DNA of 64,000 nucleotides from Scatomorpha sp964345235 (GTDB lineage: Bacteria; Bacillota; Clostridia; Oscillospirales; Oscillospiraceae), in the NCBI GenBank assembly GCA_964345235.1, contig CAYFQE010000002.1, positions 1-64,000 on the forward strand. Direction: 5' to 3'. The notes beneath the pieces are model-generated. The model had not been told where the DNA came from, searched no databases, and saw only the letters and a program-made list of their open reading frames with translations. Within the stretch, counting starts at the first letter, position 1. The number at the start of each line of letters is the position of its first letter. Below are positions 59,863 to 64,000 of this stretch, piece by piece. The translations under genes and the position numbers were made by a program.

Positions 59863-60604
59863 ATAAAACCTTAGATAAGAAGTTTTGTAATCTTTCTGTT
59901 TTGGGAGCTGTGAAAAGTTTCTTGGGGTTTCCCTCTTCCACAAGCTTTCCGCCTTCGAGGAAGAGAGTTCTGCCCGAGACTTCTCTTGCAAAATTCATCT
60001 CGTGCGTAACTATAACCATGGTCATGCCGTTTTCGGCAAGCTTTCTCATTACCTCGAGAACTTCGCCGACCATTTCGGGGTCTAAGGCGCTTGTCGGCTC
60101 ATCGAATAGCATTACCTCGGGGTCCATACAAAGCGCTCTGACTATTGCAACCCTTTGTTTTTGACCGCCCGAAAGCTTTGAGGGATAAGTTTCTGCCCTG
60201 TCTTTCAGTCCGACTGTATCCAAAAGCTTGAGCGCTTTTTCCTCCGCCTCTTCCTGACTTGATTTTTTTAGGTTGATAGGAGCAAGCGTCAAATTTTCGA
60301 GTACGGTTTTGTGGGGAAAAAGATTGAAATGCTGAAATACCATGCCCATTTTCTGTCTGTGCTGGTCTATGTTTGTTTTCGGACTTATAAGGTCTATTCC
60401 CTTAAAATATATGTTCCCTTCAGTCGGTCTCTCCAATAGGTTAAGACAACGCAGAAATGTGGATTTGCCGCCGCCGGAAGGCCCTATCACGGAGATTACC
60501 TCTCCTTTTTCTATTGCAGTGCTAATACCGTCGAGAGCCTTGATTTTACCGTGTTCGTAGTATTTTTTTATATTTTCTACGACTATAAGTCTGCTATCTT
60601 TCAC
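59861..60604 (-). CDS. polar amino acid ABC transporter ATPase
   Basis: 247 residues. Walker [21 protein letters not shown] near 28, Q-loop [20 protein letters not shown] near 79, signature [19 protein letters not shown] near 132, Walker [15 protein letters not shown]: the GlnQ/HisP/ArtP class. Starts at GTG 60604 with GGGAGG upstream, overlapping the permease end by 11 bases; a TTG seven codons earlier is the alternative. Energises the permease at 60594. Confidence 0.95.
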   Translation of the reverse strand: MKDSRLIVVENIKKYYEHGKIKALDGISTAIEKGEVISVIGPSGGGKSTFLRCLNLLERPTEGNIYFKGIDLISPKTNIDQHRQKMGMVFQHFNLFPHKTVLENLTLAPINLKKSSQEEAEEKALKLLDTVGLKDRAETYPSKLSGGQKQRVAIVRALCMDPEVMLFDEPTSALDPEMVGEVLEVMRKLAENGMTMVIVTHEMNFAREVSGRTLFLEGGKLVEEGNPKKLFTAPKTERLQNFLSKVL

Positions 60605-61340
60605 TGCTGCGGAGCCTCCCTTCAAGCTTATCCAAAAGCTTTGTGAGAATCATTATGATGAGAAGATATATGAGAGCTATCAAAATAAAAGGCACAAAAA
60701 ACTGATATGTTTTACCGCCAATAAGCTGAGCCGCTTTTGTTAAATCCCTGAGACCGATTACGGAAACAACCGAGGTCTCTTTTATAAGCGCTATAAACTC
60801 GTTTCCTACAGAAGGAAGTATGGTTTTAATCGCCTGCGGAATGATAATTAGTCTCATGGTTGCAGAGTAGCTGAAACCCAAAGACCTGCCTGCCTCCATC
60901 TGCCCTCTGTCTACGGACATAATGCCGCCTCTGACTATCTCGGCAACATAGGCGCCCGAGTTTATGCCGAAAGCCAAAACCGCTATGGCCGCCTGATTTC
61001 TTGAATTCGTGAAAATCACAAAATAGAATATGAGAAGCTGAACCAGAACAGGCGTTCCGCGGATTACCGTTGTATAGATTTTGCAGATAGTATTTAACAG
61101 TTTTAATACTGCTGTTCTTTCGTTTTCAGGCTTCATCTCATAAGTGGATCTTATTGCGGCGATTAAGGTTCCCAAAACAAGACCCATAAGCATTGAAAGA
61201 GCCGTCACCTTGAGAGTGACGCCCAAACCTCCGAGATATAATTTCCACCTGTCGGCAACTACAAAGTTTTGTCTGAGCTGCTCGGCCAGTTCTGCGAAAA
61301 AGCTCGAGGCTTCCGCGGCGAGAATGTTTAGATTAAACAA
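60594..61340 (-). CDS. polar amino acid ABC transporter permease
   Basis: 248 residues, about five membrane segments ([20 protein letters not shown] near 38). The coupling motif is [20 protein letters not shown], then [21 protein letters not shown] near 149, the EAA loop of His/Glu/Gln-type permeases. The start is TTG with AAGGAG eight bases upstream. A single permease gene means a homodimer is expected. Confidence 0.95.
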   Translation of the reverse strand: MFNLNILAAEASSFFAELAEQLRQNFVVADRWKLYLGGLGVTLKVTALSMLMGLVLGTLIAAIRSTYEMKPENERTAVLKLLNTICKIYTTVIRGTPVLVQLLIFYFVIFTNSRNQAAIAVLAFGINSGAYVAEIVRGGIMSVDRGQMEAGRSLGFSYSATMRLIIIPQAIKTILPSVGNEFIALIKETSVVSVIGLRDLTKAAQLIGGKTYQFFVPFILIALIYLLIIMILTKLLDKLEGRLRSSER

Positions 61341-61356
61341 AATCCGGCTCCTTCCC

Positions 61357-61383
61357 TAAAAAGGGGGCGGCTGAGGCCGCCCC
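61357..61383 (-). terminator. internal terminator between binding-protein and permease genes
   Basis: GGGGCGGC / GCCGCCCC with loop of four; on the minus strand it is followed by CTTTTTAGG. It should end most transcripts after the binding-protein gene, which fits the higher amount of binding protein usually needed. Confidence 0.8.
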
Positions 61384-61405
61384 TCTGTCTTTAAACAAAA
61401 TACTG

Positions 61406-62236
61406 CTATTCTGCCTTTATATACTTATTGACTATCTCCTGAACCTTGCCTGTTTCGATAAGCTCGCTCAGAGCCGCCTCGATGGCTGCCAAAAGCTCGG
61501 GATTATTTTTGCTTATGCCTATTGCATAATCTTCTTCTGTAAACTTGGCCTCCAAAATCTTAAGGCCCGGGTTCTGCGCAACAAAGTCTTTGGCAGGCTC
61601 GTTGTCGATTACGACTGCGTCAACCTTACCGTCTATGAGAGCTTTTACCGCTGTGGGTCCGTTTTCGTAGGCAACTACCATATCTTCGCCGTAACCGCCG
61701 TCTTCAACCGGAGCGGAGCAGTAGAAATAACCTGTTGTGTTTGCCTGTGTGCCTATTATTTTATTGTTTGCCAAATCGTCAATGGATGCGATATCGGAAT
61801 CTTCCGTAACTATGACAACCTGAATGCCCTTGGCATAAGAAGTTGTGAAGTCAACATTCTTCTTTCTCTCTTCGTTCACAGTGAGCCCTGCCATGGCCAT
61901 ATCGCTCTTGCCCTGCTGAACGGATGTGATAACAGCTCCGAAATCCATATCATCGATAACAAGCTCTAGCCCAAGTTTTTCGGCAATCAGCTTTGCTATG
62001 TCGACATCGATGCCGATATACTCGTTGTCCTTATCTCCTATCATCTCGTAGGGCGGGAATGCGGCGTTTGTTGCCATGTGTAGTTTGCCTGCCTCGACTG
62101 TTGTGAATGCGGGGGCATCCGCTGTCCCTTCGGCGGGTTTTGCCTCAGGTTCTTTTGCGGGAGCGGCGCCGCAAGCGGCAAGGGATAAAAGCAAACAGAT
62201 AGATAACAAAATCAGTATAATCTTTTTCATTTTCAT
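61406..62236 (-). CDS. polar amino acid ABC transporter substrate-binding lipoprotein
   Basis: 276 residues. The signal peptide KKIILILLSICLLLS is followed by lipobox LAAC with the lipidated cysteine near 22, a Pro/Ala/Glu linker, then an SBP family 3 domain: ATNAAFPPYEMIGD near 55, YIGIDVDIAKLIAEKLG near 72, and IDGKVDAVVIDNEPAKDFV near 203. Ligand is probably an acidic, basic or amide amino acid; not settled by sequence. It has its own strong promoter. Confidence 0.95.
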   Translation of the reverse strand: MKMKKIILILLSICLLLSLAACGAAPAKEPEAKPAEGTADAPAFTTVEAGKLHMATNAAFPPYEMIGDKDNEYIGIDVDIAKLIAEKLGLELVIDDMDFGAVITSVQQGKSDMAMAGLTVNEERKKNVDFTTSYAKGIQVVIVTEDSDIASIDDLANNKIIGTQANTTGYFYCSAPVEDGGYGEDMVVAYENGPTAVKALIDGKVDAVVIDNEPAKDFVAQNPGLKILEAKFTEEDYAIGISKNNPELLAAIEAALSELIETGKVQEIVNKYIKAE

Positions 62237-62271
62237 TGCACCTCTTTTAAATTACTGATGTGGTTTGGCGT

Positions 62272-62300
62272 ATAATACCATTATGAAGGAGCAATGTCAA
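62272..62300 (-). promoter_or_regulatory. promoter of the amino acid ABC operon
   Basis: On the minus strand TTGACA (62300-62295), 17 bases, TATTAT (62277-62272). Confidence 0.9.
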
Positions 62301-62370
62301 CACCTTTTTCGAATAATATTCACTATTTCTCAAATAATTATTGCATATATCCATATATAACAGCGTTTGG

Positions 62371-62388
62371 TGCATATATATTTATGCA
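62371..62388. promoter_or_regulatory. candidate ArgR-like operator upstream of the amino acid ABC operon
   Basis: TGCATATATATTTATGCA is an 18-base near-palindrome of the size and TGnAT...ATnCA shape of an ARG box. A second TGCATATAT stretch starts at 62342, about 29 bases away. AT-rich sequence gives such matches easily, so this is tentative. Confidence 0.3.
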
Positions 62389-62955
62389 TTACATCCATAT
62401 TTTTTTATCGGTGACTATCATATCCATTGGGATATCATGGGGCTCGCGCGGGACTTCCCCGTATTTTTGCTCCTCGAAGGCCACGCCTATTTTAAGAGCG
62501 TTCCGAGCTTTCGGAAGGTATCTGTCGTAGTAGCCGCCGCCCTGTCCGAGTCTGTATTTATCTTCATCAAATAAAAGCAGAGGAACGATGATTATATCCA
62601 GCTCCTCGGGTTTAATAATAATGGAGTGTGCCTCATCGGGGGCGTAGATTCCGTGAGCCGAGAGCGTGAAATCGGAATAGGTGAAAGGCTTTAGAGCTTT
62701 CATCTCTCCGTTTTCCATCGCTCCCGGAAACGAAACACTGTATTTGTTTTCGGATTTTTGCAGAGCGTCAATAAGACTTTCCAGACTGACTTCCGAACCC
62801 AAGGCGATATATGCAAAAATATTTTTTGCCTTTTTTTCCTTTATTATTTTAAGAAGTTTTTCGCAGACAGCTTTGCTTTTTTCACGGCGCTCTTCCGAAC
62901 CCAGCGACTTTCTTATTGCTCTGGCGTGAAGTCTGAGATTGGTTTTGTTTTCCAT
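62389..62955 (-). CDS. 5-formyltetrahydrofolate cyclo-ligase
   Basis: 188 residues. Converts 5-formyl-THF to 5,10-methenyl-THF with ATP. LRLHARAIRKSLGSEERREK at the N-terminus binds ATP phosphate, IAYIALGSEVSLESLIDALQ near 53, and the C-terminal signature LGQGGGYYDRYLPK near 138. The start is the ATG with GGAGG directly upstream; eight earlier codons are rejected. Confidence 0.95.
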   Translation of the reverse strand: MENKTNLRLHARAIRKSLGSEERREKSKAVCEKLLKIIKEKKAKNIFAYIALGSEVSLESLIDALQKSENKYSVSFPGAMENGEMKALKPFTYSDFTLSAHGIYAPDEAHSIIIKPEELDIIIVPLLLFDEDKYRLGQGGGYYDRYLPKARNALKIGVAFEEQKYGEVPREPHDIPMDMIVTDKKIWM

Positions 62956-62971
62956 ATTTCCTCCGAAAGAT

Positions 62972-62999
62972 AAAAGCAAGAGAAGTTTCTCTTGCTTTT
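62972..62999. terminator. inverted repeat between the fakA-like gene and the cyclo-ligase gene
   Basis: AAAAGCAAGAGAA / TTCTCTTGCTTTT, a perfect 13-bp repeat with two central bases; the T run belongs to the stem. Confidence 0.65.
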
Positions 63000-63004
63000 G
63001 ATTT

Positions 63005-64000
63005 TTATTCCGCTGAAATTATGTAGTAGTAGACCGGCTGTCCGCCTCTTTCGACTCCTACCTCGCTGCTTGGCATTTCTCCTCTGAAATACTCTGCAAG
63101 CTCCTCTGCCTCTTCTTCACTGACATTTTCGCCGTAATAAACGGTAATCAGCTCGGACCGGAGCCTTGATATCTCAAGGGCCATTTGCTCTTTGAACTCA
63201 TCCTTTGTGTTGTAGCTCCCCAATAATGCTCCGTCTAAAAGCGTGAGGTATTGTCCCGCCTTTATGGAGTGTCCGTCGTATGACGAATCTCTGGCGGCAT
63301 AGGTCACATGCGCAGTGTGAACATGTTTCATAGCCTCTCGCATTTCATCTTCGAGCTCTTCGGGTTCTAAATTGTCATCGAAGCAAATTAAGGCTGCTAT
63401 GCCCTGCGGCTCTGTCCTGGTGGGTATGACGATGACATTTTTATCGCTTAAAGGACTGCACTGTTCGGCGGCCATAATAATGTTTTTGTTGTTCGGGAAA
63501 ACAAACACCGTTTCGGCAGGCGTTTTGTTTATGGCATCTAAAATATCGGCTGTAGACGGATTCATTGTCTGTCCGCCTCTCACCACATGATCTGCTCGAA
63601 GCTCCGTAAAAATTGAAGCCAAACCGTCGCCCGCAGAGACAACAACAACTCCGTAACGCTTTGTTGCGTCTATACTCTCCTGCTGGCTTAGCGGATTCAC
63701 ATCATGCGTTCCGTGTGTGAGTTCTTCGTGCTGGCTGCGCATGTTCTCGATATCAGCCTTTTCGATGCTTCCGTATTCCAAGGCCCTCGTGAGAACTTCG
63801 CCTGGAATGTCGGTGTGAACATGAACCTTGAATATATCGTCGGCCTCGTTGACTATGAGACAATCTCCTATTGTTTCGAGATATTCGCAGTAGGGCTTTA
63901 TATCGGTATTCGGCGAAAGTTTGTTTACTATAAATACCGTGTCATAGGCAAAATTAATCTCTTCTTCCGCAAACACACTGAACTGAGTTTTTCCGGAGCT
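63005..64000 (-). CDS. DAK2/YloV (FakA-like) fatty acid kinase, C-terminal part
   Basis: About 331 residues remain; the frame is open to the window edge, so the N-terminal kinase domain lies outside. The part seen matches the FakA middle and C-terminal domains: INFAYDTVFIVNKL, GDCLIVNEADDIFKVHVHTD near the start, then RYGVVVVSAGDGLASIFTEL, and VFVFPNNKNIIMAAEQC. FakA phosphorylates fatty acids held by DegV-type FakB proteins for phospholipid synthesis. Its usual genomic partners (an Asp23/YloU protein) are outside. Confidence 0.88.
   Translation of the reverse strand, partial: SSGKTQFSVFAEEEINFAYDTVFIVNKLSPNTDIKPYCEYLETIGDCLIVNEADDIFKVHVHTDIPGEVLTRALEYGSIEKADIENMRSQHEELTHGTHDVNPLSQQESIDATKRYGVVVVSAGDGLASIFTELRADHVVRGGQTMNPSTADILDAINKTPAETVFVFPNNKNIIMAAEQCSPLSDKNVIVIPTRTEPQGIAALICFDDNLEPEELEDEMREAMKHVHTAHVTYAARDSSYDGHSIKAGQYLTLLDGALLGSYNTKDEFKEQMALEISRLRSELITVYYGENVSEEEAEELAEYFRGEMPSSEVGVERGGQPVYYYIISAE

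Noticed and set aside
1..64000. CRISPR array, prophage, complete insertion sequence or integron
   Set aside because: No regularly spaced repeats, transposase, integrase or phage structural genes were recognised on either strand.

Overview
The window looks like a scaffolded chromosomal segment of an anaerobic member of the Clostridia (Bacillota); the run of 100 Ns shows that it is an assembled scaffold. The support is regulatory as well as genic: a PyrR-type attenuator before the pyrimidine operon, a tryptophan T-box, a CIRCE operator, strong TTGACA/TATAAT promoters, AGGAGG ribosome binding sites, frequent TTG and GTG starts, an ECF transporter core, ylxM-ffh, comM, pyruvate phosphate dikinase and a type 1B PyrD/PyrK pair. 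No narrower taxonomic placement is safe from sequence reading alone. No rRNA, prophage, complete insertion sequence or CRISPR array was seen.

Layout. 0-3.7 kb: a Cof-type HAD phosphatase, tRNA-Pro(GGG), a FUSC-like membrane protein fused to a HAD-like domain without its nucleophile, and a UPF0316 membrane protein. 3.7-6.9 kb: a niacin module (pncB, niaR, and an orphan PTS-EIIC-like permease) in which the same 18-base element lies at both promoters. 7.1-7.5 kb: a small secreted protein. 7.6-16.5 kb: a pyr operon (pyrC-carB-pyrK-pyrD-pyrFE fusion-pyrB-pyrI) behind a PyrR attenuator, without carA. 16.5-24.9 kb, minus strand: ppdK, then ylxM-ffh-rpsP-khpA-rimM-trmD-GNAT-rsmA, with trmD carrying a GNAT-like tail. 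25-29 kb: two M16 proteins, lgt, a coiled-coil protein and tadA. 29.4-33.6 kb: a phosphoribosyltransferase, a sodium symporter, an orphan solute-binding lipoprotein and an rRNA methyltransferase. 33.6-37.7 kb: ecfA1-ecfA2-ecfT-truA and cvpA. 37.7-42.7 kb: a CIRCE-controlled clpE-like gene with threonine aldolase, macrodomain and rhomboid genes and a MarR gene broken by TAG. 42.7-44.4 kb: a Trp T-box and trpB2.

44.5-45.5 kb: a GntR/ABC-2 exporter cluster interrupted by the N gap and a frameshift. 45.5-56.9 kb, minus strand: U32 peptidase-maf-mreC-mreD-mrdA-divergent mgsA-hisS-aspS-comM, with no mreB or minCD. 56.9-59 kb: a DnaD-domain protein and a DnaC-like helicase loader. About 59.18 kb: an abrupt junction where a 5'-truncated crotonase gene meets a 58-codon minus-strand ORF. 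59.8-62.3 kb, minus strand: a polar amino acid ABC transporter. 62.3-64 kb: 5-formyltetrahydrofolate cyclo-ligase and the 3' part of a fakA/DAK2 gene that leaves the window.

How the genes work together: most of the window is housekeeping (UMP synthesis, translation and SRP, cell elongation, vitamin and amino acid uptake). The most novel-looking items are the probable niacin regulon that takes in an EIIC-like permease, the TrmD-GNAT and FUSC-pseudoHAD fusions, the divergent methylglyoxal synthase homologue, and the heat-shock-type operon that joins a Clp unfoldase to a macrodomain and a rhomboid protease.
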